A DNA stretch of 46,592 nucleotides from Glycomyces salinus (GTDB taxonomy: Bacteria > Actinomycetota > Actinomycetes > Mycobacteriales > Micromonosporaceae). The position numbers and the translations under genes were made by a program. Location of the stretch: the NCBI RefSeq assembly GCF_016428645.1, contig NZ_JAELXW010000048.1, forward strand, positions 1 through 46,592. The letters are read 5' to 3'. Every line of letters begins with the position of its first letter. The stretch's first letter is position 1. Positions 7,946 through 15,814 of the stretch are shown here, in pieces. The notes below the pieces were generated by a model. That model was given only the letters and a program-made list of their open reading frames with translations, did no database searches and had not been told where the DNA came from.

Positions 7946-8308
7946 TCACGTCGCCGATCGGGGCGCCCGGAGGGAGTAGCCGAAGCCGCGGACGGTCTGG
8001 ATCAGCGGCGGTTCGATCACGTCGACCTTCCGCCGCAGATAGTACACATAGGACTCCACGATCCGCCCGTTGCCGCCGAAGTCGTAGTTCCAGACGCGGT
8101 CGAGGATCTGGTCCTTGCTGACGACCTTCCCGGCGTTCACCATCAGGTAGCGCAGCAGCTTGAACTCGGTGGGCGAGAGGCTGATCGGCTTGCCGGCCCG
8201 GCGCACCTCGTGCACGGACTCGTCGAGTTCGAGGTCGGCGTAGCGCAGCACCGACTCGTCGTCGCCGACGGCCGGGACGCGGTCTGCGGCTTCGGGCGAT
8301 TCGTTCAC
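7946..8308 (-). CDS. Stand-alone OmpR-type winged-helix DNA-binding protein
   Basis: A 120-aa protein from GTG 8308, chosen for the near-perfect AAGGAGG ribosome site just upstream. Residues about 20-115 form a complete OmpR/PhoB effector domain: LSPTEFKLLRYLM, the recognition-helix region RIVESYVYYLRRKVD and the wing LIQTVRGFGYSLR. There is no receiver domain, and no receiver-like sequence is seen upstream in any frame on this strand. It is probably a transcription regulator not controlled by phosphorylation. A longer reading from 8374 adds only low-complexity residues. Confidence 0.85.
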   Translation of the reverse strand: MNESPEAADRVPAVGDDESVLRYADLELDESVHEVRRAGKPISLSPTEFKLLRYLMVNAGKVVSKDQILDRVWNYDFGGNGRIVESYVYYLRRKVDVIEPPLIQTVRGFGYSLRAPRSAT

Positions 8309-8501
8309 CGGAGGTCCTCCTTGAGGTCCCCTCAGGAGTATCGAGCACGGCCGAGACCGCTCTGGGAGGAACATCAGGAAACCTTGAGAATCGCCGCCGG
8401 GCGGCGGTCAGCGCATCGGCCGTCCTCTCCGAATCGTGACGCTGTCGCAGGGTCCCGCTATCGTTTCCGGAGATACTCGGGCGAATCCAGGAGGGTCTAC
8501 T

Positions 8502-9113
8502 GTGGGAGCGAAAGCCGGGCTGGTCTACCTGGGTGAGGGGCTCCCCGTGGACGCCCTCAAGGCGGCGCCCGCGCCTGACGAGGAGCGTTCGGCCGCACTC
8601 GCCGACACCGTGCTCGGCGACTACGTCGCGAACGCCGGCACCCGGGTTCTCGGTGAAGACGGCCTCTGGCCCGAGCCGGGAACGATCTGCGCGGCCGCCT
8701 ACGACGACTTCGCGCTGATCGGCTACCGGGAGATCGGCCCGGACCGGCCGAGCGAGATCACCGAGTGGATCAATGCGGTCTCACCGAGCGGCGGCGCCTG
8801 CGGCGTGTTCATGCACAGCGTGATCGACTACGGCGCCTTCGCGATCTGGGAGGACGGCCGGGTGCGCCGCTCCATCAGTCTCGCTTCCGATCCCGGCGTC
8901 ATGGAGGACCTGGGCGATCGCTGCCAGTTCGAGACGCCGTTCTGGAGCGGCGACCGCGCGATGGAGGACGGATACCCGCTGCCGTTCCACCCGCTCGAGT
9001 TCGGCGAGGCGGCACTGCTGGCGTTCTTCGGTTTCGGCATCGAGGGATTCCCGCCTGAATACGAGATCGACCCGCACCGGTACGCGATCCCCGCATTCCG
9101 CCCGGCGGATTGA
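8502..9113 (+). CDS. DUF6928-like protein
   Basis: A 203-aa soluble protein from GTG 8502 (VGAKAGLVYLGEG), selected because AGGAGGG lies about eight bases upstream. The N-terminal GAK.(x)L.Y followed by GLPVDALKAAP recalls the actinobacterial DUF6928 family, whose function is unknown to me. Later blocks include HSVIDYGAFAIWEDGRVRRSISL and the PFHPLEFGEAAL stretch. The match to DUF6928 is from memory of family style. It is divergent from the winged-helix gene. Confidence 0.75.
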   Translation: MGAKAGLVYLGEGLPVDALKAAPAPDEERSAALADTVLGDYVANAGTRVLGEDGLWPEPGTICAAAYDDFALIGYREIGPDRPSEITEWINAVSPSGGACGVFMHSVIDYGAFAIWEDGRVRRSISLASDPGVMEDLGDRCQFETPFWSGDRAMEDGYPLPFHPLEFGEAALLAFFGFGIEGFPPEYEIDPHRYAIPAFRPAD

Positions 9114-9191
9114 ACCGAAGCGGCCGGCCCGGCATCAGAAGATCGCCACGGTCCTGGTTCCGTGCGCGCCGCGATGGACGCCGCGTCCCGC

Positions 9192-10205
9192 CTATGCGGT
9201 GCGGACGACCATCTTGCCGGTGTTCGCCCCGCGCATCATGTCGAGGAAGGCGTCGACGGCGTGGTCGATGCCGTCGACGACGGTCTCGTCGTAGGCGATC
9301 TTCCCGGCGGTGAACCACTCGGTCATTCGCTGGTTGAACTCCGGCGCGAGGTGGAGGTAGCCGCCGAGGGTGAATCCCTGGAGGCGGAGACTCCGAGTGA
9401 TGACGTTGGCGAGGTTGTCCGGCCCCGGGGCCTTCTCGGTGGCGTTGTAGACGGCGATAGCTCCGCACAGGGCGATGCGGCCGCCGTCGTTCATGACGTC
9501 GAGCGCGGCCTCGAGGTGGTCGCCCCCGACGTTGTCGAAGAAGACGTCCAGCCCGTCGGGGGCGAGCGCCGGGAGCTGCTCGCGCACGGGCGCGTCCTTG
9601 TAGTTGAACGCCGCGTCGTAGCCGTACTTGTCGGTCAGCAGCGCCACCTTCTCGGCGGAGCCCGCCGAGCCGATGACGCGTTCGGCGCCGAGCAGCTTCG
9701 CGATCTGGCCCGCGGCGGTCCCCACGGCTCCGGCGGCGCCGGAGACGAAGACCGTCTCGCCGCTCCGCAGGCCGGCGATCGCGGTCAGGCCCACGTAGCC
9801 GGTCAGACCGGTCATGCCGAGGATCCCCAGGTACAGCGACAGCGGCGCGCCGGGCAGTTCCGGCACGACGCGGAACGTGGCGGCGTCCTCCTGGACGAGG
9901 TCGCGCCAGCCGTGCTGGTGCAGCACGACGCTGCCGACCGGCAGCTCGTCGGAAGCGGACTCCACCACCCGTCCGACTGCTCCGCCGGTCATCGTCTCCC
10001 CGAGCGCGAAGGGCGCCACGTAGCTTTTGACGTCGTTCATCCGCCCGCGCATGTACGGGTCGACCGAGATGAACTCGTTGGCGACCCGCACCTGGCCCGG
10101 CTCGAGCTCGTCGTAGGCGACCTTCTCGATCCGGAAGTCCTCGTGGGTGGGCCAGCCGTGCGGACGGCGGACGAGCTGGATCTGCGTGCTGACTGCTTGC
10201 GACAT
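9192..10205 (-). CDS. NADP-dependent oxidoreductase, CurA-like zinc-free MDR
   Basis: A 337-aa medium-chain reductase of normal length. N-terminal motifs (SVDPYMRGRMN) are characteristic of the CurA / leukotriene B4 12-hydroxydehydrogenase branch that reduces the C=C bond of enones. The Rossmann nucleotide loop SGAAGAVGTAAGQIAKLLG is at about 150-170, and ALCGAIAVYN with GFTLGGY lie in the C-terminal half. Zinc-binding Cys/His patterns are absent. It lies 64 bases downstream of the DUF1304 gene on the same strand, probably in one operon controlled by the TetR protein. Confidence 0.92.
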   Translation of the reverse strand: MSQAVSTQIQLVRRPHGWPTHEDFRIEKVAYDELEPGQVRVANEFISVDPYMRGRMNDVKSYVAPFALGETMTGGAVGRVVESASDELPVGSVVLHQHGWRDLVQEDAATFRVVPELPGAPLSLYLGILGMTGLTGYVGLTAIAGLRSGETVFVSGAAGAVGTAAGQIAKLLGAERVIGSAGSAEKVALLTDKYGYDAAFNYKDAPVREQLPALAPDGLDVFFDNVGGDHLEAALDVMNDGGRIALCGAIAVYNATEKAPGPDNLANVITRSLRLQGFTLGGYLHLAPEFNQRMTEWFTAGKIAYDETVVDGIDHAVDAFLDMMRGANTGKMVVRTA

Positions 10206-10269
10206 GCTGACTGTGCTCCTCTTCGGGCCCCGTGGGCCCCGTTGATGTGTGGATGGACGGCGGTGCGGC

Positions 10270-10656
10270 CTACAGCGCCAGGCCGATGGCGAGCGCGATC
10301 ACGCCCAGCAGCGGAATCAGCCCCTGCTTGAGGGCCGCGCGGCGCCTGGTCGGGTCGGACAGGCCGAGGACGATCGCCGCGGCGGCCATCGAACCGGCGC
10401 CGGCGAACACGAGCGCCGCCCCCACCGCGGTCTGGCCCGCGGCGGTGGCCCCGATGCCGACGGCGGCGACGACGGCGAGGAACAGGTTGTAGAAGCCCTG
10501 GTTGAACGCCAGGCTCGCGGTCGCCTCGGCTTCGGCGACGGTGGTGCCGAACGTCGAGCGCGCCCGCTCGCTCGTCCAGGCGAACGACTCCAGATAGAAG
10601 ATGAAGACGTGCACGAGCGCGGCCGCCCCAACGAGCACGAGACCTGCGATGACCAT
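10270..10656 (-). CDS. DUF1304 membrane protein
   Basis: A 128-aa protein with four hydrophobic helices. The opening GAAALVHVFIFYLESFAW, the FNQGFYNLFLA helix and the late LIPLLGVIAL stretch match the small DUF1304 family found in many bacteria; its biochemical role is not known. It is the first gene after the palindromic operator on the minus strand, so it is very likely repressed by the TetR protein and cotranscribed with the oxidoreductase. Confidence 0.9.
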   Translation of the reverse strand: MVIAGLVLVGAAALVHVFIFYLESFAWTSERARSTFGTTVAEAEATASLAFNQGFYNLFLAVVAAVGIGATAAGQTAVGAALVFAGAGSMAAAAIVLGLSDPTRRRAALKQGLIPLLGVIALAIGLAL

Positions 10657-10707
10657 GGAATCCTCTTCCCAGCCGAGCGGGGGTCGGCCCCCGCGACACC
10701 GACTTTA

Positions 10708-10736
10708 TTGAAACGATCGTTCCAGAACTATATACT
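10708..10736 (+). promoter_or_regulatory. tetR promoter
   Basis: TTGAAA at 10708-10713, a 17-base spacer and TATACT at 10731-10736 make a near-consensus housekeeping promoter. It lies inside the palindromic operator and points to the TetR gene, with a predicted transcript start near 10743. Confidence 0.75.
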
Positions 10737-10750
10737 GGAACGATCGTTTC
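10710..10750. promoter_or_regulatory. 41-bp palindromic TetR operator
   Basis: Arms 10710-10725 and 10735-10750 (GAAACGATCGTTCCAG and its complement) are a perfect 16-bp inverted repeat around a 9-base A+T-rich centre. Each arm itself holds the palindrome AACGATCGTT, so the site can bind two TetR dimers. It covers promoter elements for both divergent transcripts, which predicts autorepression and repression of the DUF1304/oxidoreductase operon. Confidence 0.9.
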
Positions 10751-10754
10751 GCAA
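10727..10754 (-). promoter_or_regulatory. DUF1304 operon promoter
   Basis: On the minus strand TTGCGA (10754-10749), a 16-base spacer and TATAGT (10732-10727) form a good promoter reading toward the DUF1304 gene. It overlaps the tetR promoter back to back, so one operator can silence both. Confidence 0.65.
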
Positions 10755-10770
10755 AATGGAGGGCTCGGCA

Positions 10771-11355
10771 ATGGGACGAATGCAGACGTTCGACACCGCT
10801 GAAGTCGTCCGCGCCGCCCGCGCGGTGTTCTGGGAGCACGGATACGAGGACGCCTCGATCCCCGCGCTGGAGGCCGCCACCGGGCTGCGCCGGTCGAGCA
10901 TCTACCACGCATTCGGCAGCAAGCGAGGGCTGTTCGACGCCGCCGTGGAAAGCTATCTCGACGAGGTCGTCCGCCCGCGGCTGCGGCCCCTCACCGCCGA
11001 ACGGGTCGAGCCCGGCGCGATCCTCGACTATCTGCGCGGCCTGCACAGTGCGCTGGAGCGGGCGGGCTCCTTCGCGTCCGAGAACGGGTGCCTGCTCATC
11101 AACACCGCGGGCGCGCCCATCGCCCACGACGAGACCGTCCGCGAGACCGTCGCCGACTACCGCGCCGAACTGCACCGCGCCATCACCGCCGGCCTCCGCG
11201 CCCACCTCCCGGGCCCCCCGACCGACCGACGGAACCGGCTCGCGGACACCTGCACCGGCCTCGTAGTCTCGGCCTTCGCCCTGACCCGAGTAGACAACCC
11301 CAGCGCCCTGAACAGCCTGGACACGGCCCTCAACCTGATAACCGCCGCCGAATGA
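10771..11355 (+). CDS. TetR family transcriptional regulator
   Basis: A 194-aa repressor. The start at ATG 10771 (MGRMQTFDTAEVV) is preferred over ATG 10756 because GGAGGG lies seven bases before it. The N-terminal DNA-binding domain includes ARAVFWEHGYEDASIPALEAATGLRRSSIYHAFGSK, with GLRRSSIYHAF as the recognition region, and the C-terminal half is a ligand-binding helical domain of the YcdC/TetR_C type. It is divergent from the DUF1304/CurA operon, a common layout for enone- or quinone-responsive control; the ligand is unknown. Confidence 0.93.
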   Translation: MGRMQTFDTAEVVRAARAVFWEHGYEDASIPALEAATGLRRSSIYHAFGSKRGLFDAAVESYLDEVVRPRLRPLTAERVEPGAILDYLRGLHSALERAGSFASENGCLLINTAGAPIAHDETVRETVADYRAELHRAITAGLRAHLPGPPTDRRNRLADTCTGLVVSAFALTRVDNPSALNSLDTALNLITAAE

Positions 11356-11458
11356 CCAACACGGCCCCGCCAACGCTCCACACCGCCGGCGGGCGAACGC
11401 CTCCACCTGCTCGGCGACGGCCTGTCTCCGGCGTCGCCACCGCTACGAGAAAATGAAG

Positions 11459-11487
11459 CGGACCCGACGAGCTGACCATCGGGTCCG
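11459..11487 (+). terminator. Hairpin opening the degenerate first repeat copy
   Basis: Arms 11459-11467 and 11479-11487 (CGGACCCGA / TCGGGTCCG) are perfect 9-mers around an 11-base loop. It lies about 100 bases after the tetR stop and can act as a terminator. It is followed by GGATACGAGGTCCTGCAC, related to the sequence before the micro-ORF repeats further right, so this is also the left end of repeat copy 0. Confidence 0.6.
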
Positions 11488-11532
11488 GATACGAGGTCCT
11501 GCACACGAAACCCATCCTCCCAGGGCAGGGCC
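11479..11532 (+). repeat. Cassette repeat copy 0 (degenerate)
   Basis: GGGTCCGGATACGA and a later ACCCATC-CCC block match the core of the better copies near 12,550, 13,894, 15,737 and 17,105, but the micro-ORF is not open here. It marks the left border of the cassette-like region, between tetR and the acetyltransferase. Confidence 0.5.
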
Positions 11533-11620
11533 CAGGCCGCACGGCTTTCTGGCGAGCCGCCGCTGCGGCGACTCGCTCGATGCGCACTGTGAGGGCAGCG
11601 GAGGGCACGGCCTTGCCGGG
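11530..11620 (-). pseudogene. Remnant of an HTH antitoxin C-terminus
   Basis: Translated on the minus strand this stretch gives GKAVPSAALTVRIERVAAAAARQK, close to the C-terminal GKVVPSAALMVRIERVAAETVRQK of the antitoxin encoded at 12590-13054. The matching DNA is also clear (for example CTCGATGCGCAC versus TTCGATGCGCAC). No start or HTH domain remains, so it is a broken duplicate lying beside repeat copy 0, as the intact antitoxin end lies beside repeat copy A. Confidence 0.7.
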
Positions 11621-11626
11621 ATTACC

Positions 11627-12430
11627 ATGGTGCTCATGAGCAATCGTGTCGCCGCCTCTCAAGCGCTGATCGAAGCCGCCGTAACGGACTTCTGGTCGCT
11701 CGGCGCGAAGGTGACCGCCCACGACGGATACGAGGTCGTGCGTCACCCGGCAGCGCCGGGCCACCCGCTCGGCGACTTCATACGCAGAGTCCACGACGTC
11801 TCTGCCGCGAACGACATCGTCGCCCGCCGACCGGAGGCACCGCCCTTGCCAGCGCGCATGGTCATCGACGCTGAGACCCCTCGCGCGGTCGAAGCGATCC
11901 TAGCCCTGAACGACTGGGCACCCGAGTCGCTCCTCCTGCTCGAACTGCCGGCTGCCATGTCCGTTCCCGAACCGCAGGGCCTCGACATACGCTCGGTCGA
12001 CGACGAGGAAGGCTGGCGGGAGATCGAGCGACTGTTCCGCATCGACCATCTCGAAGAGGACGACCGCCACGGGGCGCCCCCGCGACCACCCGAACAGACG
12101 CACGCCGCGATCGCGCTCCGTCGCTCCCTCGGCCCGCAGGTGAACTACCTACTGGCCGAACGGGAGCGCGCAGTCATCGGGACGATCGCGGTGTGGGTCG
12201 GCGACAACGGCATCGGCATCATCGAGGACGTGTTCGTCCATCCCGATGCCCGGGGAACCGGGGTCGCCACACAGATGCTGCGCCACGCCGTCGCTCACGC
12301 CCGCGGCCGAAGCGCGGACTCGATCCTGATCGGTGCCGAGACCGACGACACCCCGAAGCACCTGTACCGCAAGTTCGGCTTCCGCCCAGTCGCGGTCCAA
12401 CGCAGCTATTTCCGGCCGGTCATCACGTAG
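11627..12430 (+). CDS. GNAT family N-acetyltransferase
   Basis: A 267-aa protein from ATG 11627; ATG 11636 is an alternative and neither has a strong ribosome site. The C-terminal half is a GNAT fold: strand GTIAVWVGDNGIGIIEDVFVHPDARGTGVATQMLRHAVAHA carries the acetyl-CoA pyrophosphate loop (RGTGVA), followed by LYRKFGFRPV. The first about 120 residues are an extra N-terminal region. The substrate is unknown. It stands alone as the first cassette between repeat copies 0 and A. Confidence 0.88.
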   Translation: MVLMSNRVAASQALIEAAVTDFWSLGAKVTAHDGYEVVRHPAAPGHPLGDFIRRVHDVSAANDIVARRPEAPPLPARMVIDAETPRAVEAILALNDWAPESLLLLELPAAMSVPEPQGLDIRSVDDEEGWREIERLFRIDHLEEDDRHGAPPRPPEQTHAAIALRRSLGPQVNYLLAERERAVIGTIAVWVGDNGIGIIEDVFVHPDARGTGVATQMLRHAVAHARGRSADSILIGAETDDTPKHLYRKFGFRPVAVQRSYFRPVIT

Positions 12431-12546
12431 GGTGCTGAAATCTTCGACGAGCCATAGGGTCCCCAAGGGCTGCCCGGCTCTCCGGCGGCACCTGCCAGAG
12501 GCCACAGGCACCTACAAGACTCAAGAGGCACCCACTGGGACTTTGT

Positions 12547-12657
12547 TCTGTGCACCTGGCGACCGCCTATCTGAACCCATCACCCCTGTTCACGGCGCTG
12601 GTTTCGCGACTTTCTGACGAACTGTCTCTGCGGCGACTCGTTCGATGCGCACCATGA
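12547..12657 (+). repeat. Cassette repeat copy A with micro-ORF
   Basis: CTGTGCACCTGGCGACC opens a 35-codon frame (GTG 12550 to TGA 12655-12657) beginning VHLATAYLNPSPLFTALVSRL. Copies B, C and D encode the same start, and most DNA differences between copies fall in third codon positions, which suggests selection on the peptide. This copy lacks the clear upstream hairpin seen in B and D. Its 3' half overlaps, on the other strand, the end of the antitoxin gene. Confidence 0.65.
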
Positions 12658-13054
12658 GCGCGGCCGAAGGCACGACCTTGCCGGTGGCATAGGTCGACAG
12701 GCGGGAGACCGAGGTCCCGATACGCGAGGCGAACTCGGCGCGTGTCAGTCCCGAGTCGACGATGGCCTGCGTGATCCTCCCGGCCACGACTTCACGCTCG
12801 GCGCGTTCGGCCCCTGTACGGGCGCTCTGGAGCACCCGCTCCATCAGGTTCGCGACGCCGTAGGGGCGGCTGTAGGTCAGAACGTGCTCGACTTGGCGGG
12901 CGGTCTTGCCCCAGGGATCGCGGTCGATGACCTCGATCAGCCGCCGCCAGTCCCGTACCGAGCCGCGCTCCAGCGCGGTCTGGACCGCCTCGACCGGCCA
13001 CCACTCCACCGGGTCGTCTGGAGAGACGTTCAGATTGCGAAACCGCAATGCCAT
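12590..13054 (-). CDS. HTH antitoxin of an AbiEii-type toxin pair
   Basis: A 154-aa protein read from ATG 13054, with AAGAGG eight bases upstream. Residues about 90-140 form an XRE-like helix-turn-helix (ITQAIVDSGLTRAEFASRIGTSVSRLSTYATGKVVPSAALMVRIERVA); the N-terminal half is an antitoxin-specific domain with WWPVEAVQTALE and RPYGVANLMERVL. It starts four bases after the toxin stop, so the two are co-translated. It should neutralise the nucleotidyltransferase toxin and probably represses the operon through the palindrome at 13769. Confidence 0.85.
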   Translation of the reverse strand: MALRFRNLNVSPDDPVEWWPVEAVQTALERGSVRDWRRLIEVIDRDPWGKTARQVEHVLTYSRPYGVANLMERVLQSARTGAERAEREVVAGRITQAIVDSGLTRAEFASRIGTSVSRLSTYATGKVVPSAALMVRIERVAAETVRQKVAKPAP

Positions 13055-13058
13055 CGAA

Positions 13059-13760
13059 TCAACCTCTTGCGATCTGCTCGGCCAGCGCCCCACAGGCGGC
13101 GACCACGTCCGACCAGTCGGTCCACCGTTCGCTCAGATTCCGATAGGCGCCGAGCTCGGCAGTGACCGCGAAGTCCGCCGGACGCGGCTCACTGAGCTGC
13201 CGGATCAGTTGCGAACGGACCCCTTCCTCCTCGCTGCCCTGATCGGCGTAGTACTCGTCGATTCCGGACAGCACGGCCGCCGCGCACTCGAGGCCGTAGC
13301 GATCACTCAAGGCCGCGACGTCGAGATAATCCCGAGTCTGGTTCCGCCGCACGATCAAGAACGCCTTCACCCGCAAGGTCTCCGCGGGCGTGGGCACCCG
13401 AAGCACGCGGCCATCATCCAACTCGATCTCGGCGGTCTCCAATGGCCGACTGCGGATCAGTTGCCGCACACCGGTCTCGATGTCACCAAGACTGCCGAGG
13501 ATGATCTTGCCCGGACGCACCCGATTGGTGACCCACTCCCCTTCGGACTCGAGCGCCTCGAGCACGACATCGAACCGGTCGCGGAGATCGGCCACCACAT
13601 GGTCGTGGTCGTAGGAATCCCGATGCCCGGCATAGAGCGCAGCAGCGGAGCCACCGACCAGGACCGCGTCCGGAACCAGCTCCTGCAACCTAGCGGCCGA
13701 GTCCAACACCGCCCGCAGATCTGCGCTGGCTTCGTTATAAGCGTGCCCGAGCCCATCCAT
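13059..13760 (-). CDS. Nucleotidyltransferase toxin, AbiEii/AbiGii type
   Basis: A 233-aa protein with the nucleotidyltransferase signature GGSAAALYAG (residues 36-45) followed by the metal-binding acidic pair in SYDHDHVV (Asp51, Asp53). LRVKAFLIVRRNQTRDYLDVAAL near residue 130-155 matches the conserved Lys/Asp region of AbiEii-like proteins, which inhibit growth by transferring nucleotides to target RNAs or proteins. These pairs protect against phage or stabilise mobile DNA. Here the toxin gene comes first and the antitoxin second, opposite to the classical abiEi-abiEii order. Confidence 0.85.
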   Translation of the reverse strand: MDGLGHAYNEASADLRAVLDSAARLQELVPDAVLVGGSAAALYAGHRDSYDHDHVVADLRDRFDVVLEALESEGEWVTNRVRPGKIILGSLGDIETGVRQLIRSRPLETAEIELDDGRVLRVPTPAETLRVKAFLIVRRNQTRDYLDVAALSDRYGLECAAAVLSGIDEYYADQGSEEEGVRSQLIRQLSEPRPADFAVTAELGAYRNLSERWTDWSDVVAACGALAEQIARG

Positions 13761-13768
13761 AAACCAAT

Positions 13769-13786
13769 ATTATCACTTCTGATAAT
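13769..13786 (-). promoter_or_regulatory. Palindromic operator before the toxin gene
   Basis: ATTATCA-CTTC-TGATAAT is a perfect 7-bp inverted repeat nine bases upstream of the toxin ATG. It overlaps the A+T-rich TGATAATATT block that probably supplies the -10 element. Autoregulation by the HTH antitoxin is the likely role. Confidence 0.7.
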
Positions 13787-13855
13787 CAAGCAAGGCGGCA
13801 AGCCGCGAGCGGAGGTGTTACGGGTATCCGTGACGACCCGCCGACACAACACGAA

Positions 13856-13958
13856 ACCCGGCAGTCACCTGCCGGGTCCTGATACGAAAACCTGTGCACC
13901 TAGCGATCGCCTACCTGAACCCATCACCCCGGGCCACTGCCCTGGCTTCGCGCCTGAC
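13856..13958 (+). repeat. Cassette repeat copy B: hairpin plus micro-ORF
   Basis: It begins with a perfect hairpin, arms 13856-13864 and 13869-13877 (ACCCGGCAG / CTGCCGGGT, 4-base loop), then TCCTGATACGAAAACCTGTGCACC. A 72-codon frame starts at GTG 13894 and begins VHLAIAYLNPSPRATALASRL. The first about 22 codons match copies A, C and D; the rest to the TGA at 14112 does not. The remainder of the gap to 14186 shows no other supported feature. Confidence 0.65.
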
Positions 13959-14186
13959 GGCCCTTTCGGCGGCCCCGGCCGCCCGCGAGGCGCCGGTCGC
14001 GTCTGAGATCAGTCGCGGGCTCCAGGATACCGGCGACGACCCGGAGGAACGCCTGGCGAAGTCCGCTACCGGTCGATGTCTCCCTGTTTGGCGTCCGCGA
14101 GGAGGACCGTGAAGTCTGGAAGGCGAGAAGCGCACCACGAAGGCCATGCGCGATCATGTCCAGCGCGAACGCCGGGTTGGAGGGTC

Positions 14187-15575
14187 TCACGAACTAGCCG
14201 GGTCGGCGGCCTGGGTGAAGATATCGGCCGCCGTCACCGCGAGCGTTCCTTCGGATGCCCCTACCACCGTCTCCCGCGCGCAGATCGCGAACCGCAACGT
14301 ATCGGCTTCTACTCTGAGCGCGGTGGCCTTCTGCGCCAATTTCGGGAGCAGCCGTCGGGCGTCGACCTTGCGCGCCCATTTCGCTTCTCCGACCATGACA
14401 GGGGTCCGTGATCGCCCCGCCAGCACCACCGCGTCGATCTCGTCTTGGCGCCCTTCGCGCCACCACGGTCCCACAGCGACCGTCTCTGCGTGGATCTGAG
14501 CAGCGTGTCTGCGCAGGTAGTCCCTGAACGCCGCCTCCCAGACCGGGCCCATATGGTCGTCGATGCCATCGGTGACGGCGTTCAGCACCGTTTCGCCGAG
14601 CCCGCGATCGATCTCCGAGCGATAGCGGCCCAGTACCCGCAGGTAGAAGGCCAGGAAGTTGTCGGTGATCCGGTAGATCCGCCGACGGCTCCTCTCCGTC
14701 TCCGTCACGGGCATGAGCCGCTCGATCAGTCGCAATCGTTGCAGTTCCCGAAGCGTTCTGCTGGGGTCCGCCCCGATGGCGTCGGCGATCTCCTGGTGCT
14801 TGGTCCGGCCTTCCGCGATGGCGCGCAGCACATCGGCCAACTGCTCACCGTGCCGCGTCTCAGTCGCGAGGAGGTAGTCCCCCTCGACCAGCATTGGGGT
14901 TGTCGGCCGGCACGCGAGCCTGGATATGTTCTCACGTGCTGATGCCCCTGCATCCCACAACGAAAGGTAGAGCGGCATCCCGCCCAGCAGCCCGTAGGCC
15001 AGCGCGCGGTCGGCCGGGCGCAAGTCGGACAGCATCTCGGCAGCCTCATGCGGGCGGAACGGGTGCAGTTGCATCGAGAGGTCGAAACGCCCATAGAGCG
15101 GCGCCCGGTACTCCTGGATCGCCTCCATAGTGCGCATCGCGGAACCGCACAGCAGGACCCGCAGGCCGCTCTCCGAACCAGTGGTATCTACGAAGGACCG
15201 CAGAATCCCCGGAAGCTCCGGGGATTTGGACATCATCTCGGGAAACTCGTCGAGGACCAGCAGCAGCGGCGTCTTTCGGGCAGCCGAATCGAGATATTCG
15301 AGGGCTTCCTCCCAGCTTTGGAACGGCGATTCGGCCAGGTTCCGGACTCGGCTGGGCGCGATCTGGTGGACCTTGCGGGACAGCTGCGCCACCTCTCCGC
15401 GTTCAGGGCGCCCGGTGCCGAGGTGGAAGATCGAACGTTTGTCGGAAGCAAAGCGCTGCACCAGCGCGGTCTTGCCGACCCGCCTGCGCCCCCAGACCAT
15501 GGCAGGGCGGGGGTGCATCCGGGCCCACCAGTTCTCAAGCTCGGCCAGTTCACTGCGGCGGTTCACGAATGCCAT
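14187..15575 (-). CDS. AAA ATPase with C-terminal DUF234 nuclease-like domain
   Basis: A 462-aa protein. It has Walker A GRRRVGKT at residues 29-36, Walker B LLLVLDEFPEM at about 104-114, and a sensor in VLLCGSAMRTME. A winged-helix linker follows (TKHQEIADAIGADPSRTLRELQRL). The C-terminal DUF234 domain of the PD-(D/E)XK superfamily shows DEIDAVV at about 376 and GEAKW at about 393, the expected catalytic acid, acid and lysine. Members are common in archaea and mobile DNA; the biological role is not established. It fills one cassette between repeat copies B and C. Confidence 0.9.
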   Translation of the reverse strand: MAFVNRRSELAELENWWARMHPRPAMVWGRRRVGKTALVQRFASDKRSIFHLGTGRPERGEVAQLSRKVHQIAPSRVRNLAESPFQSWEEALEYLDSAARKTPLLLVLDEFPEMMSKSPELPGILRSFVDTTGSESGLRVLLCGSAMRTMEAIQEYRAPLYGRFDLSMQLHPFRPHEAAEMLSDLRPADRALAYGLLGGMPLYLSLWDAGASARENISRLACRPTTPMLVEGDYLLATETRHGEQLADVLRAIAEGRTKHQEIADAIGADPSRTLRELQRLRLIERLMPVTETERSRRRIYRITDNFLAFYLRVLGRYRSEIDRGLGETVLNAVTDGIDDHMGPVWEAAFRDYLRRHAAQIHAETVAVGPWWREGRQDEIDAVVLAGRSRTPVMVGEAKWARKVDARRLLPKLAQKATALRVEADTLRFAICARETVVGASEGTLAVTAADIFTQAADPASS

Positions 15576-15698
15576 AGCCAGAATCGTAACCGACGCAGAA
15601 CGTCACTGACGTAAGACATCACCAACGATCCGCGTCAGTTTGCAGACCCTGGGACTCCTGGACCGCACTCCCCACACCCGAACGCTGATACCCACGAG

Positions 15699-15814
15699 CC
15701 CGACAGGACGATCTGCCGGGGTTGACGAGCAATTCTGTGCACCTAGCGACCGCCTTGAACCCAACACTCCAGGTCACAGCACTTGTGAACCGGCTCGGTA
15801 CGGTGATCGGGTGA
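15699..15814 (+). repeat. Cassette repeat copy C with micro-ORF
   Basis: An imperfect hairpin (15699-15706 with 15713-15720, one mismatch) precedes CTGTGCACCTAGCGACC. The micro-ORF runs from GTG 15737 to TGA 15812-15814 and reads VHLATALNPTLQVTALVNRL then GTVIG, 25 aa. One codon (Tyr) is deleted in frame relative to A, B and D. Its TGA overlaps the GTG of the next gene as GTGA, which suggests translational coupling. Confidence 0.65.

Noticed and set aside
9162-10331. 389-codon plus-strand frame opposite the CurA-like gene
   Set aside because: Antisense shadow produced by high GC; no domain and no start signal.
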